This document shows positions 1-6,120 of a stretch of DNA of 20,871 nucleotides, piece by piece. The first letter of the stretch is position 1. Each line of letters starts with the position of its first letter. The DNA lies in NCBI GenBank assembly GCA_007120155.1, contig SKOF01000080.1, positions 1 to 20,871 of the forward strand, given 5' to 3'. The notes under the pieces were generated by a model that was not told the origin of the DNA, did no database searches, and worked only from the letters and a program-made list of their open reading frames with translations. Source of the DNA: Thioalkalivibrio sp. Lineage in GTDB: Bacteria > Pseudomonadota > Gammaproteobacteria > Ectothiorhodospirales > Ectothiorhodospiraceae. The position numbers and the translations under genes were made by a program.

Positions 1-35
1 AAGGCACCGGCGCCCTGCAAGGGAGGAGGGGGGGC

Positions 36-148
36 GATTCAAGATTCAAGATTCAAGATTCAAGATTCAAGATTCAAGATTCAAAGGGGCGGGTGCCCGG
101 CATGGGCCTCGGTGCCGCCTTTGAATCTTGAATCTTGAATCTTGAATC
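36..148. repeat. Heptad-repeat hairpin element (GATTCAA x7 / TTGAATC x4)
   Basis: Seven perfect tandem copies of the 7-mer GATTCAA (36-84) are followed by a 36-base GC-rich spacer (85-120) and four perfect copies of the complementary 7-mer TTGAATC (121-148). The two arms can pair over 28 bp. The element lies just beyond the terminator of the cold-shock gene and overlaps no convincing gene. The same heptad style (CAAGAnn) recurs at 2362-2445, so this looks like a member of a dispersed family. Its function is unknown; it could be a transcript-end structure or a slippage-prone repeat. Confidence 0.9.
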
Positions 149-154
149 GGGGTC

Positions 155-180
155 AAAAAAGCCCCGCCTCGGGCGGGGCT
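155..180 (-). terminator. Rho-independent terminator of the cold-shock gene
   Basis: On the minus strand AGCCCCGCC and GGCGGGGCT pair in a 9-bp GC stem (172-180 with 160-168) with a 3-base loop, followed by a run of six T (155-160 read on the minus strand). It lies about 45 bases after the cold-shock stop codon and is a textbook intrinsic terminator. Confidence 0.88.
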
Positions 181-224
181 CATACGGGAGGCCGTATCGG
201 CCCTCCCGGATACGATTTCCGGTC

Positions 225-428
225 TTACTCTGCTACGACGTTCGCTGCCTGAGGGCCCTTGGGGCCGTCCTGCACATCGAAACTGACCTTCTGGTTCTCA
301 GCCAGAGTCTTGAACCCGGAACCGCTGATGGCGCTGAAGTGGACGAACACGTCCTTGCCGCCATCATCGGGAGTTATGAAACCGAACCCCTTGGATTCGT
401 TGAACCACTTCACAGTACCAGTTGCCAT
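225..428 (-). CDS. Cold-shock domain protein (CspA family)
   Basis: A 67-residue single cold-shock domain protein, the usual length for the family. The RNP1 motif (KGFGFI, residues 13-18) and RNP2 motif (VFVHF, about 27-31) are both present, as is the N-terminal GTVKWFN strand. Family members bind single-stranded RNA and DNA in the cytoplasm and act as RNA chaperones or transcription antiterminators. The ATG at 428 is preceded by an AGGAG Shine-Dalgarno sequence (431-435), and the leader further upstream is AT-rich (about 437-470). The gene is monocistronic, with its own terminator at 155-180. Which csp paralogue it is, and whether it is cold-induced or constitutive, cannot be told from sequence alone. 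Confidence 0.97.
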   Translation of the reverse strand: MATGTVKWFNESKGFGFITPDDGGKDVFVHFSAISGSGFKTLAENQKVSFDVQDGPKGPQAANVVAE

Positions 429-799
429 GGACTCCTACCTCAAAACAAAATATTGAACACTTACCGTTGATGCGCAGGTCTTTGCGGGCCCTTTCGTGAC
501 GACAGCCACCGGACTGCCAGCGCACGAGATACCGTACAAACGATCCGCCACCGGTACAACCTACGCAACTTTTCGCCTCTGCGCTACTTTTTTTTCGCGG
601 GTCCGGGGGAACGCCGGCGGCCCCCGGAGGGCCGTTTACGCAGGTGCACAATGCGCCATCGAGGCGGCAATCCACCGTGTCGCACCGCGTGCGCGATGCA
701 ATCACCCGCACAGGTGTCGCACGTGGATCACCCGACCCCCCGTGTCCGGCGCGCACGCCTATCTGGCCAACCGGTCCATCCCGCGCTAAGCTCAAATCC
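429..799. other. Gene-free intergenic stretch between cspA-like and phosphatase genes
   Basis: This 371-base stretch separates two divergent genes. It holds the AT-rich leader of the cold-shock gene (about 437-470) and a run of eight T at 588-595 with no convincing stem before it. Near the right end is a weak promoter-like pair, TGGCCA (764-769) and TAAGCT (787-792), 17 bp apart. The open frames crossing it have no recognisable protein content and I treat them as chance frames of GC-rich DNA. No RNA gene is recognised, although the length leaves room for one. Confidence 0.6.
764..792 (+). promoter_or_regulatory. Possible promoter for the phosphatase gene
   Basis: TGGCCA (4 of 6 matches to a sigma-70 -35 box) and TAAGCT (3 of 6 to a -10 box) are 17 bp apart. 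The expected transcription start would fall within a base or two of the ATG at 800, and no Shine-Dalgarno sequence precedes that ATG. The mRNA could therefore be leaderless. The boxes are weak, so this is tentative. Confidence 0.25.
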
Positions 800-2020
800 A
801 TGTCCGGCACCCGGATCCTGTCCACACGCGCGCCATCGGGCGTCACGCTGCAACCCGGCTGGAGAGTCCCGGATTACTCGGGTGACAATGTCGCGAATCT
901 CATGGTGAGTCTCGCACTGGGCCTGTCGGACGGCAGGCAGCCGCCATCCCGTGATTGCCCCCACCTCGACCACCTGTCGCCCGAGGCCGTGCGCGGGCAT
1001 CGACACGTGCTGCTCATGGTCATCGACGGGCTGGGTGACGCCATGCTCAACGGCCGGGCGCCGTGTCCGACGCTTCGCGCGCACCGCGCGCTCAGCCTGT
1101 CCTCGGTCTTCCCCAGCACCACAGCGGCGGGTATCACCTGCTTCCTCACGGGTCAGCCGCCCGCGCGGCACGGCCTGACCGGCTGGCATGTCTATCTTGA
1201 ACCCCTGGATACCGTCATGGCGGTGCTGCCCGGTCGGCCGCGCGGCGACGGGCCCGCGTATACGGACCTGGACATCACGCCCCGGGAACTGCTCGGCCTC
1301 GATTCCCTGTTCGAGCACCTGTCCGTGCCGGTCAGCTGCGTCAGTCCGGCCGCCATCGCCGACTCCCCCTTCAATCGCAGCATGACCCGCGCGGCCCGGT
1401 CCCACGTGTACGAGGATCTGGAGGGTTTCTTTGGGCAGACACGGCGCGCGGTGCTGGGGTCGCCCGGATTCACCTACGCGTACTGGCCGGACCTGGATCG
1501 CCTGGGCCACCTGCATGGCGCCGACAGCGCGGAGCTGCGCGCGCACCTTGGCGCGCTGGACGCGGGTTTTGCGCAGCTCCTGGAACGGTTGTCCGGCAGT
1601 GACACCCTGGTGCTGCTCACCGCCGATCACGGCATGATCGACGCGCCACTGCGCCTCGACCTGGACGCACACCCGGATCTCACCGCCTGCCTTCGCCATC
1701 CCCTGTGCGGCGAGCCACGGGTGGCCTTCGCGTACGTGCGCCCCGGGCTCCATGAACGTTTTCGCGAACTGGTCAATGCCCGCTTCGGTTACTGCCTGAC
1801 CCTGGCGGACAGCCGCGAACTCCTGGATGCCGGATGGTTCGGACCTGGCCCGGCGCACCCCGCGCTGGCGGGACGCGTGGGCGACTACGCGTTGCTCATG
1901 CACGACGGCTGGATGGTGTTCGACCGAACCCCGGACGAAGGCCCGCGCCCCATGGTGGCGGTGCACGGCGGTCTGAGCGCCGCGGAACGGCTGGTACCGC
2001 TGGTCGCGGTACGTGTCTGA
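800..2020 (+). CDS. Alkaline phosphatase-superfamily protein (type I phosphodiesterase/nucleotide pyrophosphatase)
   Basis: A 406-residue protein of the type I phosphodiesterase/nucleotide pyrophosphatase family. The metal-binding motifs come in the usual order: LLMVIDGLGD (about 71-80, Asp76), the nucleophile motif FPSTTAAG (104-111, Thr107 the likely nucleophile), TGxxPxRHGLTGW (about 117-129), YWPDLDRLGHLHG mid-protein, and TADHGMID in the C-terminal half. Relatives hydrolyse phosphodiester or phosphoanhydride bonds using two metal ions, typically zinc; the substrate here is unknown. No signal peptide is evident, so it is probably cytoplasmic. The frame stays open upstream to 644, but those residues look like noise and the ATG at 800 is the better start. 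It is followed after 33 bases by a small gene with its own promoter-like box. Confidence 0.88.
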   Translation: MSGTRILSTRAPSGVTLQPGWRVPDYSGDNVANLMVSLALGLSDGRQPPSRDCPHLDHLSPEAVRGHRHVLLMVIDGLGDAMLNGRAPCPTLRAHRALSLSSVFPSTTAAGITCFLTGQPPARHGLTGWHVYLEPLDTVMAVLPGRPRGDGPAYTDLDITPRELLGLDSLFEHLSVPVSCVSPAAIADSPFNRSMTRAARSHVYEDLEGFFGQTRRAVLGSPGFTYAYWPDLDRLGHLHGADSAELRAHLGALDAGFAQLLERLSGSDTLVLLTADHGMIDAPLRLDLDAHPDLTACLRHPLCGEPRVAFAYVRPGLHERFRELVNARFGYCLTLADSRELLDAGWFGPGPAHPALAGRVGDYALLMHDGWMVFDRTPDEGPRPMVAVHGGLSAAERLVPLVAVRV

Positions 2021-2026
2021 TAGAAT
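2018..2026 (+). promoter_or_regulatory. Extended -10 promoter before the small Cys protein gene
   Basis: TGATAGAAT combines an extended -10 TGn with TAGAAT (5 of 6 matches to TATAAT). It overlaps the stop codon of the phosphatase gene. Transcription would start near 2033 and give a leader of about 20 bases with a GAGG sequence (2041-2044) nine bases before the ATG at 2054. There is no clear -35 box, as is usual for extended -10 promoters. Confidence 0.5.
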
Positions 2027-2053
2027 GGGCGCTCCTGCCCGAGGTTCTCCCTG

Positions 2054-2353
2054 ATGAATGACATCCCCGACATCTACGAAACCGCCGCCACGGAGACCGT
2101 GGAGCTGGCCAACCGGCTCGCGGCCGACGCCCCGGATAACCATCCCTGGGACGTCGCCGACGGCCTGCTTGCCGGCGCCGTGCACTACTGGCTCTACAGC
2201 CGTCAGCCCTGCGGCGACCCCATGTGCGAGGATTGCGCACCCGTCGCCACCGCCGAACAGCGGGTGGCCGAACTCAAGCGCGTCGTGGAGCAGATGGCCC
2301 AGGACAGCGACTACTACCACGCGCCGACGGATGTGAATGTGGGCAGGGCCTGA
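2054..2353 (+). CDS. Conserved small protein of unknown function with a Cys cluster
   Basis: A 99-residue, acidic, probably cytoplasmic protein that I do not recognise by family. Its middle holds the cluster CGDPMCEDC (about residues 53-61), whose three cysteines could bind a metal or form disulfides. The C-terminal third (about 67-85) is predicted helical, with heptad-like hydrophobic spacing (VAELKRVVEQM). No signal peptide or membrane segment is seen. The start has a GAGG sequence nine bases upstream and follows an extended -10 box. Codon use matches the neighbours. It reads toward the hairpin and MITE-like elements at 2362-2596 and is convergent with the sensor kinase gene. Confidence 0.75.
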   Translation: MNDIPDIYETAATETVELANRLAADAPDNHPWDVADGLLAGAVHYWLYSRQPCGDPMCEDCAPVATAEQRVAELKRVVEQMAQDSDYYHAPTDVNVGRA

Positions 2354-2361
2354 GGGGCCCT

Positions 2362-2445
2362 GCAGAGACAAGATACAAGAGGCAAGATACAAGAAACGGC
2401 GCACTGGAATTCACTTGTATCTTGCCTCTTGTATCTTGTCTCTGC
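2362..2445. repeat. Perfect 32-bp inverted repeat built from CAAGAnn heptads
   Basis: The arms 2362-2393 and 2414-2445 are exact reverse complements around a 20-base loop. Within the left arm a 7-base period is visible: CAAGATA (2369), CAAGAGG (2376), CAAGATA (2383), CAAGAAA (2390). The same register, written CAAGATT, makes up the element at 36-148. It starts 9 bases after the stop codon at 2353, between convergent genes, so its RNA would be a very stable hairpin at both transcript ends. It is not followed by a T-run like a classical terminator. Confidence 0.92.
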
Positions 2446-2448
2446 GCT

Positions 2449-2596
2449 TTAACAGGCTGTTGAAAAAGCCTCCGGTGGATGCCAGGCAAGGCGGAAAGCG
2501 GCGAGAAAGCGCAGTGTACATGCGAGTACATGAGCATTTTGAGCCGCTTTCCAACGCAGCATGGCGCCGCCCGAGGGTTTTTCAACGGCCTGTTAA
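2449..2596. mobile_element. MITE-like element with about 26-bp terminal inverted repeats
   Basis: The left end, TTAACAGGCTGTTGAAAAA (2449-2467), and the reverse complement of the right end, TTAACAGGCCGTTGAAAAA, differ at one of 19 positions. Similarity continues for about seven more bases (GCCTCCGG versus CCCTCGG). The interior can fold further: GGAAAGCGGC (2493-2502) pairs with GCCGCTTTCC (2543-2552), and TGTAC/GTACA (2515-2519, 2526-2530) forms an apical stem. It is 148 bp with no coding capacity. From memory, elements with these TTAACAGGC...GTTGAAAAA ends are scattered in several gammaproteobacterial genomes. It ends 8 bases before the kinase stop codon and could serve as a bidirectional transcript end. 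No clear target duplication is seen. Confidence 0.75.
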
Positions 2597-2604
2597 TGCC
2601 CTCT

Positions 2605-3882
2605 TCACCCGCTCGGCAGCCATACCCGTACACGGGTGCCGTCGAGCGGGCCCCGGTCGATCTCGATCCTGCCCTCGTAGGCGGCGACGATGTCGGCCAC
2701 CACGGCCAGTCCGATGCCCTGACCCGGCACCTGCTCGTCCAGGCGGCCACCGCGGCTGAGGATGGTGGGGACCTGGTCCGGGGGGATGCCGGGACCATTG
2801 TCGCAGACCGCGAGTTCCAGGCGTTTGCCGTCCGGCCCCGCCTCCACCCGCACCCGGCTTCCGCCATGCTTCCAGGCGTTGTCCAGCAGGTTGCCCATCA
2901 TTTCCATGAAGTCGCTCTCGTTGCCGCGAAACTGCAGGTCCCCGGGCACCCGGGACTCGAAATCGACGTCGCGGTCCGGGTAGACCTTGGCGAGCGTCGT
3001 GGCCAGGCGTTCGACCAGGGGCTTGACGGGTACCGGCACGGTCAATGCGCTGCGCCCCGAGGTGGCGGCCCGCTGCAACTGGTAGGCGACGATGCGTTCC
3101 ATGCGCTCAAGCTGCTCCAGGACCTGCGCCCGGTCGATCTCACGGGTATCCAGGGTGCCGCGCAGCACCGCGAGCGGCGTCTTGAGGCTGTGTGCCAGAT
3201 CGGAGAGCGCATCCCGGTAGCGGGCCAGCTGCGCCCGTTCGTGGCGCACCAGCGCATTGAGGTTGTCGGTCAGGCCCCTCAGTTCCACCGGATAGCGACC
3301 CTGAAGGCCCGCCTGGTGGCCCCGTTCCACGGCCCGCAGCTCCCGGGCCACCCGGCGCAGGGGCTTGAGTCCCTGGTACAGGGCGAACGCCTGGGCGGCA
3401 AGCAGCAGCACGGCCAGGGCAACGAGCCAGCCCCAGAGGCTTTGCCGGTATCCCGAGATCTGCGCCTCGAAGGCGGCGCGGTCCTCCCTGACGCGAAACT
3501 CAAGCGGATGCAGACCTTCGCTCAGCTCCCAGTGCACGGTGAGGCTCACCGAGAAGGGAAGATCGTCGCCCTCCGGGCCGTGGCCCAGGGCCGAGGGCGA
3601 GGTCCACAACTGCGTGCCGTCCGGTGCCCGGACCTCCGCCACCAGCCCGGACCCGGGCAGCATGAGTCGCGCCTCGGGCAGGCGTTCGGGCAGCATGACA
3701 CGGCCGCCCTCATCCACCTCGGTCACGCCCATGAGCAGGTAGAGCTGGGCGTGCAGCCGTTCATCCAGGGCCTGGGCGGCGCTCTCGCGGAAGGCGCGTT
3801 CCAGGGCCAGCGCGGTCAGTACGGCGAATACCGCCACCACCACAGCGGCGATGAGCCCCACCCGCAGGCTCAGGGAACTCAT
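2605..3882 (-). CDS. PhoQ-like sensor histidine kinase
   Basis: A 425-residue inner-membrane kinase. Membrane segments at about 8-27 and 150-169 flank a periplasmic sensor region of roughly 120 residues. A HAMP-like linker follows (about 170-220), then the H-box DLAHSLKTP with His231 as the phosphorylation site, and a C-terminal ATPase domain with N box (331-340, NLLDNAWKHG), G1 box (361-367, DNGPGIP) and G2 box (387-392, GQGIGL). The domain order and H-box resemble PhoQ and related kinases. The start codon overlaps the regulator stop codon (ATGA, 3879-3882), implying translational coupling. The gene is last in the PepSY-regulator-kinase operon, and a MITE-like element lies 8 bases past its stop. 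The ligand is unknown; divalent cations, cationic peptides or envelope damage would fit the family. Confidence 0.95.
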   Translation of the reverse strand: MSSLSLRVGLIAAVVVAVFAVLTALALERAFRESAAQALDERLHAQLYLLMGVTEVDEGGRVMLPERLPEARLMLPGSGLVAEVRAPDGTQLWTSPSALGHGPEGDDLPFSVSLTVHWELSEGLHPLEFRVREDRAAFEAQISGYRQSLWGWLVALAVLLLAAQAFALYQGLKPLRRVARELRAVERGHQAGLQGRYPVELRGLTDNLNALVRHERAQLARYRDALSDLAHSLKTPLAVLRGTLDTREIDRAQVLEQLERMERIVAYQLQRAATSGRSALTVPVPVKPLVERLATTLAKVYPDRDVDFESRVPGDLQFRGNESDFMEMMGNLLDNAWKHGGSRVRVEAGPDGKRLELAVCDNGPGIPPDQVPTILSRGGRLDEQVPGQGIGLAVVADIVAAYEGRIEIDRGPLDGTRVRVWLPSG

Positions 3883-4565
3883 GACCCTGCGTCGTCAACC
3901 AGGTTGAGCCGGTAGCCCCGGCCGCGCAGGGTCTCGATGGGGGCAAGGGTCCCGTCCGGATCCAGCTTGCGGCGCAGCCGGCCGATGAGCACCTCCAGGA
4001 CATTGCTGTCCCGGTCGTCATCGTGCGCGTAGAGGTAATCGGTCAGCGTCTGCTTGGAGACCACCCGGCCCGCATGGCGCGCCAGGTATTCCAGCACCCG
4101 GTATTCGAACGAGGTCAGCACGACGGGTTCACCATCCCGGGTCACGGTCTGGGCACCGGTGTCCATCACCAGGGGGCCGAGGGTGAGACGCCCGTCGGGA
4201 CTCCCCGCTGCACGCCTCGCCAGCGCGCGGATTCGGGCCACCAGTTCCTCCATGTGAAACGGCTTGGCCAGGTAATCGTCGGCACCGGCCTCCAGCCCCT
4301 CCACCTTCTCCTGCCACTGGCTGCGGGCGGTGAGAATGAGCACCGGCACCCGCCCGCCCCCGGCGCGCAGCCGGCGGATGACCTCGAGTCCCGGGAGGCG
4401 CGGCAGACCGAGATCCACCACCGCCACGTCCACGGGATACTCGGTGAGCCGGAACAGGCCATCTTCACCGTCGGCGCTGGTATCCACCATCCAGCCCTCG
4501 GATTCCAGGCGCTCACGGAGCTGCTCGCGCAGCGGAGCCTCGTCCTCGATCACCACGACGCGCAT
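3879..4565 (-). CDS. OmpR/PhoP-family response regulator
   Basis: A 228-residue regulator of standard length. The receiver domain (1 to about 115) has the acidic pocket E7-D8-E9, phospho-acceptor Asp51 (VVDLGLP), Thr79 (LTAR) and Lys101 (AKPF). The C-terminal winged helix (about 129-224) includes the TSFEYRVLEYLARHAGRVVSK start and the RGRGYRL wing. The start was set at the ATG at 4565, which begins the canonical MRVVVIEDE receiver strand; the frame is open further upstream but that part is antisense to the PepSY gene. The start overlaps the PepSY stop codon by one base (TAATG), and the stop overlaps the kinase start by four. A good candidate target is the GTTCAG-N5-GTTCAG repeat found twice just upstream (5560-5576 and 6032-6048). 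Confidence 0.96.
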   Translation of the reverse strand: MRVVVIEDEAPLREQLRERLESEGWMVDTSADGEDGLFRLTEYPVDVAVVDLGLPRLPGLEVIRRLRAGGGRVPVLILTARSQWQEKVEGLEAGADDYLAKPFHMEELVARIRALARRAAGSPDGRLTLGPLVMDTGAQTVTRDGEPVVLTSFEYRVLEYLARHAGRVVSKQTLTDYLYAHDDDRDSNVLEVLIGRLRRKLDPDGTLAPIETLRGRGYRLNLVDDAGS

Positions 4566-4912
4566 TACAGCCACTCCCCCGTACGCCCGTCCACGCGGAT
4601 GGTGCGCACGCGCTGATTGTCGGTGAGTACGCGGATGTGATGCACCGGCACGCCGTTCTCCATCCGGGTCTCTGCCGACAGCACCCGGCCGCCGGTGCGC
4701 CGCTGTACTTGGGCCACCGCCTGATTCAGGGAGACCCCATTGGCCTGAGCCAGCTCGGGAAACGCCCCGCCGGGAAGCAGCGGCGCGGCCATGGCCGTGA
4801 CAGGGGTCATCGGGACGCCCAGCCCCAGCAGCAGGACCAGCAGCCCCCCTGTTGCCGCGATCCGGCAACGGCGGGCGGGGCGAGGAGGCGGTAGCGTGAC
4901 ATGCATCGGCAT
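4565..4912 (-). CDS. PepSY-domain periplasmic protein, first gene of the two-component operon
   Basis: A 115-residue protein with a positively charged N-terminus and a hydrophobic signal segment (about 19-42), probably exported. The remainder (about 58-115) matches a PepSY domain: a helix like SLNQAVAQVQRRTGGRVLSAE, then paired strands ending in RVDGRTGEWL. PepSY domains often occur beside PhoPQ-like operons and are thought to modulate proteases or kinase signalling in the periplasm. The stop codon overlaps the start of the response regulator by one base, so it is translated with the pair. The start could be ATG 4912 or ATG 4906; neither has a Shine-Dalgarno sequence. A -10-like TACACT eight bases upstream suggests a very short or absent leader. 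Confidence 0.85.
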   Translation of the reverse strand: MPMHVTLPPPRPARRCRIAATGGLLVLLLGLGVPMTPVTAMAAPLLPGGAFPELAQANGVSLNQAVAQVQRRTGGRVLSAETRMENGVPVHHIRVLTDNQRVRTIRVDGRTGEWL

Positions 4913-4920
4913 AGCGTCCC

Positions 4921-4926
4921 AGTGTA
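4921..4926 (-). promoter_or_regulatory. Possible -10 box of the PepSY-regulator-kinase operon
   Basis: TACACT on the minus strand matches TATAAT at 4 of 6 positions. The expected start of transcription falls near 4914, only one or two bases before the ATG at 4912. No convincing -35 box is seen 16-18 bp upstream, consistent with an activated promoter, but the call is tentative. Confidence 0.3.
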
Positions 4927-4967
4927 CCGCCTCCGGCCCGTCAGGAAAGCACCAGCCGGCGCGGGAC

Positions 4968-5504
4968 TCAATCAGCAGGGTCCACCGCCACCCTCACCCG
5001 GACCGTGTCGCCCGGATCGTAGGCCATGGTGCGGGTGTACTCCTGCCCGCGATAGCGGTAGGTCACGCGATAGCCGGCATGGCGTTCTTCCTCGTAGAAA
5101 CGCTCCACCGTCCGGCAATGCTGCTCATGGGTCGTGTAGACCCGGGTCTGCTGGCGGCTACGGGCCATGTCGCTGCCGATCATGGCGCCGGCCACGGTGC
5201 CCACCGCGGTGGCCGTGCGACGACCATTGCCCTTGCCGATCTGGTTGCCCAGCACGCCGCCGATGATGGTGCCGGTGAGCGTGTACATGCCGGTGTCGGG
5301 GCCCGTCTGCTGAACGTGCCGTACCGGTTCCGTCCAGCACTCCTGGCCGGGTGCGGCCACCCGCACCACCTCGATGACCGGCCGCACGTCCACCACCCGG
5401 GCCTGGTCGTAGAACACGCCGGACGGACGATCATAGGCTTGGGCGGCACCGCCCATGGCCATGCCGGCCAGCGTCAGGGAAAGCACCGTGAGTCGCAGTT
5501 TCAT
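4968..5504 (-). CDS. Glycine-zipper 2TM-domain envelope protein
   Basis: A 178-residue exported protein. A signal peptide (1-23, cleavage after AQA) is followed by a short conserved N-terminal stretch, then a glycine-zipper segment (about 77-112: GTIIGGVLGNQIGKG ... GTVAGAMIGSDMA) of the 17-kDa surface antigen/2TM type. The C-terminal domain is rich in Tyr, Arg and Thr with paired Cys residues. Such proteins associate with the outer membrane or insert as helical hairpins, and several are induced by envelope stress. The ATG at 5504 has a strong GGAGGAG Shine-Dalgarno sequence (5513-5519). Fifty-five bases upstream of the start lies GTTCAG-N5-GTTCAG, shared with the next gene upstream, suggesting control by the adjacent response regulator. 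Confidence 0.88.
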   Translation of the reverse strand: MKLRLTVLSLTLAGMAMGGAAQAYDRPSGVFYDQARVVDVRPVIEVVRVAAPGQECWTEPVRHVQQTGPDTGMYTLTGTIIGGVLGNQIGKGNGRRTATAVGTVAGAMIGSDMARSRQQTRVYTTHEQHCRTVERFYEEERHAGYRVTYRYRGQEYTRTMAYDPGDTVRVRVAVDPAD

Positions 5505-5559
5505 GACAGTTTCTCCTCCACCTGGCGGGTCTTGCAGCGCCCAGGGTGCGCCGGGCGCC

Positions 5560-5576
5560 CTGAACGCAGCCTGAAC
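5560..5576 (-). promoter_or_regulatory. Direct-repeat operator GTTCAG-N5-GTTCAG (site 1)
   Basis: On the minus strand GTTCAG occurs at 5576-5571 and again at 5565-5560, an 11-bp period. This is the geometry of PhoP/OmpR/PhoB-family half-sites. The site ends 55 bases before the start codon of the glycine-zipper gene. An exact second copy of the arrangement precedes the neighbouring gene (6032-6048). Confidence 0.6.
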
Positions 5577-5598
5577 CCGTGGACGGCGATGCCCGGTC

Positions 5599-5970
5599 TC
5601 AGAACCGCGTCCGGTAGCGGATGCTGAAGTCCAGCGTGCTGTGACCGGCCGGTCCGTGATAGACGGTGCCCGGGGCCCGGTATGCCGGTGCGCTGTATAC
5701 CGGAACCCGGTACACCGGAGCCGGATAGACGACCACCGGTTGCCGATAGCCCTTGTAGTGGCGCACGTGATGGCGGGGGGCATGCTTCTGGCGATAGCCG
5801 TGGGCCGGGGCCCAGGCCGGCGGCCCACCGCGCACATGGGTGGTACTGTAGGTGATGGTGGTGACGCTGCCCGGGACGACGTGGCCGTAATGTCCCGCCA
5901 GGGCCGTGCCCGGAAGCAGCAGGGCGGCGCCCAGTACGCCGGCGCCCAACCGGAAGACGGATTTGCGCAT
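5599..5970 (-). CDS. Secreted Tyr/His/Pro-rich small protein of unknown function
   Basis: A 123-residue exported protein with a clear signal peptide (1-25, cleavage after ALA). The mature part is very rich in Tyr, His, Pro, Val and Arg, with a histidine/arginine stretch around 56-73 (HGYRQKHAPRHHVRHYKGYRQ) and a degenerate repeat of the form PVYRxPxYxAPAYRAP (about 82-102). The C-terminus (STLDFSIRYRTRF, ending in Phe) resembles a terminal beta strand. I do not recognise a named family; similar proteins are often annotated as hypothetical. A strong GAGGAG precedes the ATG at 5970, and GTTCAG-N5-GTTCAG lies 61 bases upstream, as for the downstream glycine-zipper gene. The His/Tyr content could bind metal, but that is speculation. 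Confidence 0.82.
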   Translation of the reverse strand: MRKSVFRLGAGVLGAALLLPGTALAGHYGHVVPGSVTTITYSTTHVRGGPPAWAPAHGYRQKHAPRHHVRHYKGYRQPVVVYPAPVYRVPVYSAPAYRAPGTVYHGPAGHSTLDFSIRYRTRF

Positions 5971-6031
5971 GACGGCTTCTCCTCTCGCTTGCGGGCACCC
6001 TGCCCGCCAGTGTCAGACTGCCTGCCCGCCA

Positions 6032-6048
6032 CTGAACCGGGACTGAAC
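6032..6048 (-). promoter_or_regulatory. Direct-repeat operator GTTCAG-N5-GTTCAG (site 2)
   Basis: On the minus strand GTTCAG occurs at 6048-6043 and 6037-6032, again with an 11-bp period. It ends 61 bases before the Tyr/His/Pro-rich protein start. A -10-like GACACT lies 17 bp downstream of the second repeat (6014-6009), so the proximal half-site could replace a -35 box. It sits between divergent genes and may also influence the thioredoxin-like gene. Confidence 0.6.
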
Positions 6049-6120
6049 GGGGACCGGGGAATGAGCCGCGGAGAAGCCCCGGAATGTGTCCTTTCTCCAA
6101 ATATTGCGTATACAAGGATC

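Noticed and set aside
36..148. Possible CRISPR array
   Set aside because: The repeat unit is 7 bases with no spacers, and the two blocks are inverted copies, so this is a heptad hairpin, not a CRISPR array.
588..595. Run of eight T as a terminator
   Set aside because: No convincing GC stem precedes it in either direction.
728..2404. Long open frame on the minus strand (558 codons) across the phosphatase gene
   Set aside because: It is antisense to a gene with complete family motifs and shows no recognisable domain. Long antisense frames are common in GC-rich DNA.
2479..3915. Plus-strand frame of 478 codons opposite the kinase
   Set aside because: Antisense shadow of a clearly identified histidine kinase.
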